In this document: in pieces, positions 56,490-64,000 of the stretch | Layout: every line of letters begins with the position of its first letter | Numbering within the stretch: the stretch's first letter is position 1 | Assembly (NCBI RefSeq): GCF_002575655.3 | Contig: NC_053038.3 | Location: 143,732,885-143,796,884, forward strand | DNA length: 64,000 bases | DNA from: Aegilops tauschii subsp. strangulata | Lineage: Eukaryota > Streptophyta > Magnoliopsida > Poales > Poaceae | Direction of reading: 5' to 3' | The notes under the pieces: model-generated | Database searches by the model: none | What the model saw: the letters and a program-made list of their open reading frames with translations, nothing else | Told to the model about the DNA's origin: nothing | Translations under genes and position numbers: made by a program

Positions 56490-57212
56490 ATGGCGTCCCA
56501 AATCTCCATGATCGGCGGTGAGTACAATGTTAGAACCATCACCGGCGATGAGTTCGACGTCATCTACACCCGGTCTTCCGCAACGGTGAAAGAATGCCTT
56601 GCTCGCTTCAAACGCATGTTTGAAAACTCAAATGATGAGTGGGTCGCTTGGCTAGATGTTGAGTACACCACAGTCCTGGGAAGCGAGAAGAAACTAAAGG
56701 AGGCAGAAAAGAAGAAGCCTGCCGTGATCCAGGTTTGCATGCATCACTTATGCTTGGTCTACCAAATATGCCATGCCGACATTGAGTGCGAGGAATTTAA
56801 GAAGTTCCTCAAGGGCGGCCGAGTCAAATTCGTTACTTTAGACTTTAGGAACGACAAGGAAATCCTGGGTCGGATAGGCCTTGTTGTAGGCCAGCCCATC
56901 GATCTCCAGAAGGCAAGCCTGGTGTCTTCCTCTCAGCCTTCAATGCTGACCCTGGCAGCAGCCATGATTGATCGTTCGTATGCTAAACTGAAGAAACCTC
57001 ACCACGAGTTTCATCATGCATGGGAGTCGAAGACATTAGATGAAGATCACATCCTGTACGCAGCAATGGATGCCTACCTTTGTTTAAATATCTACAAGGG
57101 TTGGATGAAGAAGCAGAGCCCAGTGTCCGATTCAAGCAAAGAAGCATCGGCGAAGAGGAAGAGTAAGAGGGACGAGGATGAAGTCGAGGATGTGGACTCG
57201 GACTCCGAGTAG
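56490..57212 (+). CDS. Werner-type 3'-5' exonuclease-like protein (DEDDy)
   Basis: A complete single-exon frame of 240 residues from ATG 56490 (AAATCCATGGCG). It belongs to the RNase D/WRN-exonuclease family. Motif I is WLDVEY with D56 and E58. Motif II is FVTLDFRNDKEIL with D122. Motif III is YAAMDAY with Y190 and D194, the YxxxD signature of the DEDDy class. All four acidic metal ligands and the Tyr are present, so 3'-5' nuclease activity on nucleic acid is plausible. The fold spans about residues 20-205, typical for the small plant WRNexo-like proteins that lack a helicase. The C-terminus has a basic patch (KRKSKR, possible nuclear signal) followed by an acidic tail. It stands alone between the LARD and repeat-rich DNA. 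Confidence 0.9.
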   Translation: MASQISMIGGEYNVRTITGDEFDVIYTRSSATVKECLARFKRMFENSNDEWVAWLDVEYTTVLGSEKKLKEAEKKKPAVIQVCMHHLCLVYQICHADIECEEFKKFLKGGRVKFVTLDFRNDKEILGRIGLVVGQPIDLQKASLVSSSQPSMLTLAAAMIDRSYAKLKKPHHEFHHAWESKTLDEDHILYAAMDAYLCLNIYKGWMKKQSPVSDSSKEASAKRKSKRDEDEVEDVDSDSE

Positions 57213-58530
57213 GTGGCAGTGCCGTCGCTCATGCTGGTTCTACTGCAGTGTCAAGCGGACTAGTTGCTTAGTTCATCTTCAAGGGTGTGTTGTGCTGAGG
57301 CCCCAGGCAGAACTATGTTTATGTTCTTTCTCGTTATTTGAACTCTTTAGTACGTAGAGTAGTACTAGTACTATGTCTTACTACTGTTCTTCTTGCAGTT
57401 GGTACTACTGCTCGTATCTTCGTGTTCCTACTGTAGTTAATATGTTCGTACTAGTAGTATAATTTGGGTCAGTCGATTTGTGAAAGAAGTTCGACGGAGT
57501 GAAGGAAGAAGACGGCAGGGTGCCCATGATCTATCTTATGAGTCTTGGGTGTGGAATGCAGTTCGCCGGAAAAAATGGATCGTGCCCGGGGTTAAACGGA
57601 TGGCGGGGGTCAGGGGGAGCATGGCGGTGGCAGGCGGTTCAGGGGAGGGTGCGGCGGCGGCGGCAGGCGGTTAGGCGTTTGGCGGGCAGAGAAGATGAAC
57701 CGTGCATCTATTTCGGAGGTTGAAGAAGCCCTTCTAGCCATCCATGTTGCATCAAATGGCTCACAAGAGTCGACTGGCCCAAATTGCTCCTTCAGATTGC
57801 AGGATCCACGTGGCATTCAAGGTCTCGAAGGTAGATTCCACGTCGGCACCCAGTTTGCGGGCTCGACGCGCGCGCGACCGGCTTCTGCCGTGACAGCCAC
57901 CACGTGCGCCTCCTCTGCGTGGGTGGAGACGACAATGACACGCTAGTTCCTCCTCGCCGGTGTGCTGGAGCATGCACTCGCCCTCCTCTTCGTATGTTGC
58001 GTGCATAGACGCGGCTCCACCAGTTGCTCGCGTGGTTGGCAGCGCGGCGGCTTCGCGAGGAGGGACTGCAGACGACGTGAGCGGGCGAGCCTTCTGCTTG
58101 GCGGCGACACGGCGGTGATGGGCGAGAAATTTTTGGCCGGAGCAGGCGGGCGCCGGCATGCGCAACGGCAGCGCCGGCATATTGATGAGTGCGCGTATGG
58201 GAGCTCAAACTTAAAAGAAAACCGTACTAGTACACGTAAACATTAGACTTAGGCAGCGCTTTTATTCGTTACCACAGCCACAATACGGAATCCTGTGCAA
58301 GCGCGTGAACCACGGCCGCGCGGTCGACCGAACGATGCGTCACCGTGTCGTGCTCGAAGGACATCCACCGAACCTATTTGTGTGTGTGAAAACAATCCCC
58401 GAATATTACTCAACTTTTTTTCCGGGAAAAGTTCTTAACGCTACAATATTTCCATATATTTGAATTTAGCTCCAGTTCGTGTTTATTTGGATTTGGACAT
58501 TTTAGGTGCGCCCCGTTTTTTTTAATACTG
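57213..58530. other. 3' flank and intergenic sequence
   Basis: 57213-57480 is probably the 3' untranslated region and flank of the exonuclease gene. 57480-58260 is GC-rich with several short overlapping frames on both strands (longest about 139 codons on minus, 57761-58180), none with a recognised domain. No gene is called. Confidence 0.45.
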
Positions 58531-58720
58531 ATTTTGGGGCTGTTTGGTTCCCAGCCACCATTTGCCAAGCCAAAATTTGGTAGCCACAGTTTAGTTCGCA
58601 TGTGTTTGGTTTTTGCCACACTTTACTGCCCCTATGGCCCACTTGTCATAGAGACAATTTTTTGCCAAATTTTGCCAAAGTTTGGCGCCCAAAGTGCAAT
58701 GTGGAGACGGTGTGTGTGTG
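58531..58720. mobile_element. Tourist-like MITE fragment
   Basis: GGGGCTGTTTGGTTCCCAGCC (about 58535) is a typical end of grass Tourist/Harbinger MITEs, followed by TTTGCCAAG-rich DNA. No matching opposite end was found. Confidence 0.4.
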
Positions 58721-58829
58721 AGAGACATAGAGAGGTGTGAATGTGCAAATGATCATGCATGAGTGAGACATAGACAGATGCTGATAGGTTGTGTATACAT
58801 GAGAACGGTCTGCTATTTTACTTGTGTGC

Positions 58830-58862
58830 GTGTCTGTGTGTGTGTGTGAGAGAGAGAGAGGA
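58830..58862. repeat. (TG)n(AG)n microsatellite
   Basis: A TGTGTG run passes directly into GAGAGAGAGAG. Confidence 0.85.
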
Positions 58863-59094
58863 GCATCCGTAACACAACAACCATCTCTCTCGATTCGTCC
58901 GTCCCTCGCATGATCGCATGTAAGACAGGCATCAACGCGAACATTTTGACACCCTCACCCGGCCCCTGCCCACCTCAAGGCCCGCACATCGCTCTCTATC
59001 TCGCACGCACAATCTCTTCGTGAATACCCTGTTTAGCAAGTACTTTCCGTCACATACACACACATTTCTCTCCTCAGGTTTGTTTTCTCCCAAT

Positions 59095-59095
59095 A

Positions 59096-59126
<31 letters not shown>

Positions 59127-59145
59127 ACACACAGCACATACACCC
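59095..59145. repeat. (CT)n(CA)n microsatellite
   Basis: CTCTCTCTCTCTC is followed by a long ACACAC run. Further CT-rich stretches extend to about 59640. Confidence 0.85.
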
Positions 59146-59995
59146 CCCTCCCCCGAGCACATAATTCATCCCCATCCAAGGTTATATGGCGACCACTCTC
59201 GCTTGTGCTTCTCTATACCCCAGCATGCACAACACCTCAATCTTCAAAGAGGGCATCGAGGAGATCGAAGACGGCGACCACACTGCGCTAGAGAATGCGG
59301 GGCCATTTGGAAGCAGGATGACGTGACGACGGCTGACTGACTCCTCCCCCACCCTCTCTCTCGCACAAAATTACCAATCCCTCTCTCGCCCGCACAAATT
59401 TATCAATCCCTCAACCCACAAGATCCTTCCCCTCTCGTCCATGTTTTTCCAGCTCTCTCATCAAACCTGTTGTCTATTCTCCTTCCACGTGTACAGAATC
59501 CGGATGCACACGCATCTCACGTATATTACATGTCTCCATCTTTCTCACAGACCTAACTTCTTCCACTCTCTTTCTCTCTCTATCTCCCTCTCTCTGTTTA
59601 GTTAGGTTTGTTTCCTACTCTCTCGTCCACATACATACAATCTTTCCTACCCTATCTGCTCCATCTTCGCAAGCTCTCTCTGCACGTTTCATTCACACAT
59701 CGGGATATGTTCAAAATGCTCCTTTTATAATGGCTGATGTAGAGTTATTGTTGGTTTTGTTGCATCCTACAAAGTAATAACTATGAAATCCATTTTGATT
59801 GTCATTTGACTAGGATTATGCGAGTTTGAGCATGTTGTGAAGTACTATAGACATCGTATACATCTTGGAATTCGACAATGATTGTAACTATTGATTGTAT
59901 GGACCATTACATTCGAAGTCAGTAGCCTAATATATTTATTTCACAATTTCAACAAATGATTAACTCACTACATACTAAGAAAACAAATGTGCACA
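59146..59995. other. CT-rich intergenic sequence
   Basis: Mostly CT/CA-rich low-complexity DNA. One short frame (59186-59332, 48 codons, starting MATTLACASLYPSMHN, with acidic EGIEEIEDGD) is present but unrecognised and not called. Confidence 0.4.
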
Positions 59996-60225
59996 CCCTC
60001 CGTTTTTATTTAAGTATGCGTATTAGCACTGGTCAAGTCAAGTTTTGTCAACTCTCAGAAAGTTTATAACAAAAAATATTAACATATACAATAACAAATA
60101 AATACCATTAGATTCATTATTGAATGTACTTTCACATCATACATATCTGTTATGGTAAATGTTTATATTTTTCTATGAACTTGGTCAAACTTTAGGAAGT
60201 TTGACTTCGGTCAAACCTAATATCC
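59996..60225. mobile_element. Degenerate Stowaway-like element
   Basis: CACCCTCCGTTTTTATTTAAGTATG at the left and GGTCAAACCTAATATCCAGAG at the right resemble the ends and subterminal TTTGACC/GGTCAAA strings of grass Stowaway MITEs. The right terminal CGGAGGGAG is lost. Confidence 0.45.
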
Positions 60226-61439
60226 AGAGTTTACTAGTACTACTCGCTAGTTGCTTAGCCGGATCACCCAACACGCCACACGGGGAGTTCAGTGTCACAA
60301 AATTTTGAGGTCGGCGGGAAAATCTCCCGCGACCCTGATTCGAGCTGTGGGAAGTTACCATCATAGCCTTCGGAACAGGCCTACGGATGACGGTTGGTAG
60401 GGGGTTGTTTTCGTAACTTCAGGTTCACCCTACCCAGCCAACCCCACCCCGGCACCAGGAGTAGTACACCTGAATACTCCCCATTTTCTATCCCCACCAC
60501 AAAATAGACTTCTCCACGGCACCGCAGCCTTCGTGCTCCTCCCCTTCTACATCGGCGCACTCATCCACCGCAGTGCATCTGCCTCATTGACGACCTCGTA
60601 CGCCGCACTGGAGCCGGTCCACCGTCATCGTCGTACACGGAGCCTCTTCCCTAGCACCGTCTTCCAAGGTCTCGGATCTGCTTCCCGGAAGCCGACGCCA
60701 AGCGCAGAAGCACCACCGTCGTGGACAATAAACTGACTCCCGTTGCCGACCATGACTCACAGAGGCCGCCGCGACCATCGTTCTCCTCCTCGATTGGTAA
60801 TGTGTGTATTGAATCACTTGGCAGTACATGTGCAGTTCCAATTTTGTTCATACCTACCCTTCAAATTTCCTGGGTGCTATTGTTCCCGTAAAAGTAATTG
60901 GTTATAGCCTCCATCGTCCAACAGAATATCAGCTTGTAATTGTGCGTCGCTCCTGTATCGCGCTGTGCTTGGGTAGGTATTTCATCTGCAACCAGTAGTG
61001 TGGCAAATGATGGATAGTTTTTTAGAACTAGCAAGATGCCCATGCGTTGCACGCATCAAGATGCATTTGTATGAGTACTTTATCTTGTGGGAGAAAAGGA
61101 TGAACGAGGGAATGCCTTATTTGCAAATGCGGAGAGGGGTGTGGGTATCTTTTTGCAAAATTGCCACAGTTTCCTTCCTATCCGTCGGATATAAATCGGA
61201 TGGCCTATATTGCAGGATGGCAGGAACACCATCATCACCAACTCTATTTTTTATAAGAGTAGGGAAAAAGTAGAGAAAAAAATAGAGAGTAGATACGTAG
61301 AGATAAATATAAAATATAAAATAAATATAACAGTACAGAAGAGAGTAGAGATAGCAGAGACGTCGGGAAAGGATTGCGCGCGCGCGGGAAAAAGCGGCCG
61401 GGCGTGCGCTAGTTTTGGCGCGCGGCGTTCGGCGCGCTT
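60226..61439. other. Intergenic sequence, no gene supported
   Basis: Short frames near 60533-60740 do not match known proteins; the segment could be a non-coding first exon, since ATTG/GTAATGTG near 60797 looks like a donor. AACTAGCAAGATGCCCATGCGTTGCACGC (from about 61026) resembles a common Triticeae repeat end. 61230-61350 is A-rich. Confidence 0.35.
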
Positions 61440-61446
61440 TATAAAA
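61440..61446 (+). promoter_or_regulatory. TATA box of the disrupted AP2/ERF gene
   Basis: TATAAAA in GCTTTATAAAATCC, about 108 bp upstream of ATG 61554, followed by a C/T-rich leader. Confidence 0.6.
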
Positions 61447-61553
61447 TCCAATGCCCTCCCACCGCTCTGTGCCTTGCCACCGCTCTCTCCCTGCTCCGTG
61501 CCTCGCCACCTCTCTCTCCCCGCTCTTTCTCGCCTCACCGCCGCCGCGCCACC

Positions 61554-61675
61554 ATGCCGCCGCGTCACCGGGAAACTTGGGGATACCGCGGCGTCCACGC
61601 ATGCCCCTTCGGTAGCTTCTCCGCCGAGATCCGGTTCCGCGGGATGCCCCTTGGCCTCGGCAATTTCGACACCGC
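61554..61675 (+). pseudogene. AP2/ERF-type protein, cut after codon 40 by an LTR
   Basis: ATG 61554 (GCCACCATGCC) opens MPPRHRETWGYRGV, then FGSFSAEIRFRGMPLGLGNF and DT. This is the N-terminal part of an AP2/ERF DNA-binding domain: the YRGV strand, the AEIR strand and the LGxFDTA turn. After 61675 the sequence is LTR, so the amphipathic helix and everything after it are missing here. It is similar to the large grass family of short AP2-like proteins that start MPPR. The rest of the gene may lie beyond the window, past the 3' end of the inserted element. Some conserved Arg positions differ (H and C in the YRGV...P segment), so it may have been decayed already. Confidence 0.7.
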
Positions 61676-62142
61676 TGTCGGTGTCAAAACTGGCGGATCT
61701 CGGGTAGGGAGTCCCAAACTGTGCGTCTAAGGCGGATGGTAATAGGAGGCGGGGGACACAATGTTTAGCCAAGTTCGGGCCCTCTCGATGGAGGTAATAC
61801 CCTACTTCCTGCTTGATTGATCTTTATGATATGAGTATTACAAGAGTTGATCTACCACGAGATCGTAGAGGCTAAACCCTAGAAGCTAGCCTATGATTAT
61901 GATTGTTGTTGTCCTACGGACTAAACCCTCCGGTTTATATAGACACCGGAGGGGGCTAGGGTTACACAAAGTCGGTTACAAGGGAGGAGATCTACATATC
62001 CGAATTGCCAAGCTTGCCTGCCACGCAAAGGAGAGTCCCATCCGGACACGGGATGAAGTCTTCAATCTAGTATCTTCCCCAACAGTCCGGCCAAAGTATA
62101 TAGTCCGGCAGTCCGAGGACCCCCTAATCCATGACTCCCTCA
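61676..62142 (+). repeat. 5' LTR of the right-edge gypsy-type element
   Basis: It starts TGTCGGTGTCAAAACTGGCGG and ends CATGACTCCCTCA. It contains a TATA-like TATATA at 61936-61941 inside an ACTAAACCCTCCGG...CCGGAGGGGGCTAGGG inverted context. This LTR type is very common in Triticeae DNA. The sequence after it (GTAGCCCCTGAACCAGGC) does not look like the usual tRNA-Met primer site. Confidence 0.8.
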
Positions 62143-62468
62143 GTAGCCCCTGAACCAGGCTTCAATGACGATGAGTCCGGCGCGCAGATTGTCTTCGGCA
62201 TTGCAAGGCGGGTTCTTCTCCAAATTCTGAGTACCTGTCGAGTAGTGTCCGGCTTCCCATGAATGTTGCACTCCTAGGATTTTGCGCCTAATAATGCTTA
62301 TCTTCCATGTGTCGAGCGAATGCGAGAAGTCGGCGCATTTTTACACTTGCCACCCTAACCATGTGAGTAAATCGTCTATTTAAAGAGCTGGGGATCCTTA
62401 GATCCAGATCACACCATCCTCCCACAACGAGTATCCATCGGAGCGCACCCGGAAAAGTCCATCCCATC
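62143..62468 (+). other. Leader between LTR and first ORF
   Basis: No coding sequence is seen in these 326 bp. It starts with the likely primer region. Confidence 0.5.
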
Positions 62469-63413
62469 ATGGCCGGCCATCGCAACTCCTCCTCTTGCTC
62501 CCGTTGCCCTAAGCCAGGCAATTGGAAGAAGTGTTCCGTCCCCCACAGCCAATTAGTAGAGTTACAGACCCATGGGTTTCTCCCTGCAGCGTATATGGTC
62601 CCCGTCCGAGCCGGACTAGCCACTTACAATGGCGGGGAGCAAGCGGAGAGCTTTCCCAACCCATCCATGGGGGAGCGGGTATGCCTTATCCCTTACTTAT
62701 TAAGGGGACTTGGATTTCCAATCCATCCGTTCCTCCGCGGGCTCCTGGAGTTCTACGACCTCCAGCTGCTTAACTTTACTCCCGCCTCCATATTACACAT
62801 CGCTGGCTATGTCGCCCTTTGCGAGATGTTTTTGGGCTATGAAGCTCATTTCGAGCTATGGAAGAGGCTATTCTGCCTCGTGCCCCGTAGACAGGAGGGG
62901 TCAATATATCAAGTGGGCGGAGCTGAGATATGGCGCATCGCCGGGACCGGATACCTGTCTGCTAATCCAAAGAAGACATCCGAAGACTGGCCTTCGGAGT
63001 GGTTTTATATGGAGGACGTCCCCCTTCTGGACCCTATCCGGATGGGCCTTCCTGAGTTCAATAATGCCCCTTTGAAGAAACGCCGCAGCTGGCGCCCTCG
63101 GAGCCCCCAAGAGGAAGATAACAGAGAGGTCCTTTACCTGATGGGCCGGATAAAAGCGCTGGCCAAATCAGGATTGACTATAATCGAGGTTATGTTAATA
63201 TGTATAATGCGGGGGGTGCAGCCACTTCAATATCGGGGACAACCCATGTGGCACTTCAATGGAGAAGACGATGCCACCCGCTGCGGTCGTAAAGGTCCGG
63301 ACTCCGTCGCTGCTCTAGTGAAAATACTGTCCGATTTATATAAAGGAGAGGAAGAGGAGTTCATCCACATTAAGCCACGGGATGGACTCTCCATGTACAA
63401 CCCCCCAAACTGA
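62469..63413 (+). CDS. Putative gypsy-type transposon protein, intact domain
   Basis: A 314-residue frame from ATG 62469 to TGA 63411-63413. It shows the conserved grass gypsy-type transposon (Transposase_28-like) domain. Key blocks are MGERVCLIPYLLRGLGFPIH, LRGLLEFYDLQLLNFTPASI, HIAGYVALCEMFLGYEAHFE, WKRLFCLVPR and EIWRIAGTGYLS. The N-terminal 40 residues are Ser/Cys-rich. The catalytic role is unknown; despite the old transposase name it shows no DDE or reverse-transcriptase motif. GTGAGC follows the TGA directly, and an acceptor-like CTTACAG ends at 63524, so the stop could be a mutated codon at an exon end. Its counterpart at 1230-2092 is broken. Confidence 0.85.
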   Translation: MAGHRNSSSCSRCPKPGNWKKCSVPHSQLVELQTHGFLPAAYMVPVRAGLATYNGGEQAESFPNPSMGERVCLIPYLLRGLGFPIHPFLRGLLEFYDLQLLNFTPASILHIAGYVALCEMFLGYEAHFELWKRLFCLVPRRQEGSIYQVGGAEIWRIAGTGYLSANPKKTSEDWPSEWFYMEDVPLLDPIRMGLPEFNNAPLKKRRSWRPRSPQEEDNREVLYLMGRIKALAKSGLTIIEVMLICIMRGVQPLQYRGQPMWHFNGEDDATRCGRKGPDSVAALVKILSDLYKGEEEEFIHIKPRDGLSMYNPPN

Positions 63414-63687
63414 GTGAGCTGCTACTTTTTACTCCGGACCTTCCCGCATTCTTCGTCATACATATTTACCGAGAAGGATCCCTTTTTTGCACTTCACCCA
63501 CCGCACACATATGGTGTCTTACAGGGAAGGCCCTCGGGACGCCATGCCGAACCTGCAGTGACTCACCAACAAGGGGCACCAAAACCGGGTAGGCTTAAAA
63601 GAAGGCGGTCAGGACTGAGACGCCGTCGTAGAGGTATGAAAAAGAACCCTGCTCCGCAGTTGTCGTCTTTAAAATATAATAACGTCC
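63414..63687 (+). other. Probable intron and decayed exon
   Basis: It opens with GTGAGC (63414) and holds an acceptor-like CTTACAG (ending 63524). A following exon-like frame (EGPRDAMPNLQ) is soon stopped. Confidence 0.4.
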
Positions 63688-63963
63688 ATGGTTCGTGATA
63701 GGAAAAACGCTCGCCGGACCGTATCCGGAGAGCCTGCCGGCCATGCCTCCACCAGCCGGGCTCCAGAGCCGGACTTAGAGGCAGGTGCTAATGTGGGGAC
63801 AACGCCGGATGTAACTCCTACAGAGGATGCGGATAGGCTGTCCGCTACGAATTCCGAAGTGGAGAGTGCCATGAATCACAGGCGTCGCCGGGCCGTACTC
63901 CGCGACCCTGGTTTCTCTGAAGAGGCGTTCGATGCCTTCAACTCAGGGGACGCGTACAACTGA
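63688..63963 (+). CDS. Downstream exon of the gypsy-type transposon protein
   Basis: A 91-residue frame starting MVRDRKNARRTVSGEPAG, with an acidic middle and a basic patch (NHRRRRAVLRD), and ending TGA at 63961-63963. It probably belongs to the linker that follows the globular domain in this protein family; ATG use as a true start is doubtful. The element continues beyond the window. Confidence 0.4.
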   Translation: MVRDRKNARRTVSGEPAGHASTSRAPEPDLEAGANVGTTPDVTPTEDADRLSATNSEVESAMNHRRRRAVLRDPGFSEEAFDAFNSGDAYN

Positions 63964-64000
63964 GCTGCTCAAAATGGTCTTGCCAGAGCCACGGACTAGT

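Larger units (their letters stand above)
61676..64000 (+). mobile_element. Gypsy-type LTR element, 5' part, runs off the window
   Basis: A 467-bp LTR (61676-62142) is followed by an internal region with the grass gypsy-type transposon protein at 62469. The 3' end lies outside the window, so the target duplication (expected ACCGC, 61671-61675) cannot be checked. It carries the same protein class as the broken element at 1-33 kb but is a different family. Confidence 0.85.

Noticed and set aside
57761..58208. Two overlapping minus-strand frames of about 139 codons
   Set aside because: GC-rich, overlapping in different frames, no domain and no promoter.
58830..59145. Short regular repeats as a CRISPR-like array
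   Set aside because: They are dinucleotide microsatellites in plant DNA, with no spacer structure.
61117..61772. Minus-strand frames opposite the AP2 fragment
   Set aside because: Arg/Ala-rich antisense of the C/T-rich leader and of the AP2 exon; they also cross the LTR junction.

Overview
The window looks like intergenic DNA from a large-genome grass, most likely a Triticeae species (wheat, barley or a relative). That rests on LTR retrotransposons with LTRs above 4 kb nested inside each other, Stowaway-type MITEs, GC-rich grass-type coding sequence and a few isolated low-copy genes. There are no operons, ribosome binding sites, rRNA or tRNA genes, or CRISPR arrays. The species and family assignments are mine, from motif recognition; no database was searched.

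Positions 1-33.0 kb are a three-level nest. The host (1-2160 and 30305 to about 32960) is a degenerate element carrying the plant 'putative gypsy-type transposon' protein with an Ala/Glu repeat and a coiled coil. A Ty3/gypsy element at 2161-30299 (LTRs about 4.3 kb, target duplication GCCGG) sits inside its coding region. Its gag-pol has several stops and one frameshift. Its 5' LTR was in turn split by a second gypsy element at 4467-18506 (LTRs about 4.2 kb, target duplication CCGCC), which has one uninterrupted 1480-residue gag-pol. Both gypsy polyproteins end in a chromodomain-like tail, pointing to the Tekay/Del chromovirus group.

33.0-43.9 kb is a mixed region: a tandemly repeated block (33.0-35.2 kb), an F-box pseudogene (about 37.07-37.78 kb, minus), a SINA-like TRAF-domain gene or remnant (39.02-39.60 kb, plus), an unrecognised 265-residue gene (41.61-42.40 kb, minus) with a hairpin next to its promoter, and several MITEs, some nested.

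43885-55996 is a 12.1-kb element on the minus strand with two LTRs of about 4.57 kb around a 3.0-kb interior that has no gag or pol, bounded by the target duplication AGTTC. This is the architecture of a large retrotransposon derivative (LARD), as described for Sukkula-type elements in Triticeae.

56.0-64.0 kb holds an intact single-exon DEDDy 3'-5' exonuclease gene (56490-57212), microsatellite-rich DNA, and an AP2/ERF-type gene (from 61554) cut at codon 41 by the LTR of another gypsy-type element (61676 to the window end), which carries a second, less damaged copy of the host-type protein.

The most interesting signal is inside the LTRs. In both gypsy families the LTR has its own TATA box followed by short, mostly acidic coding segments separated by intron-like sequence. 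Every junction that can be checked falls in phase 1, and one donor in each family is of the rare GC type (CAG/GCAAG). Each LTR therefore looks like a self-contained spliced gene that is not part of gag-pol.
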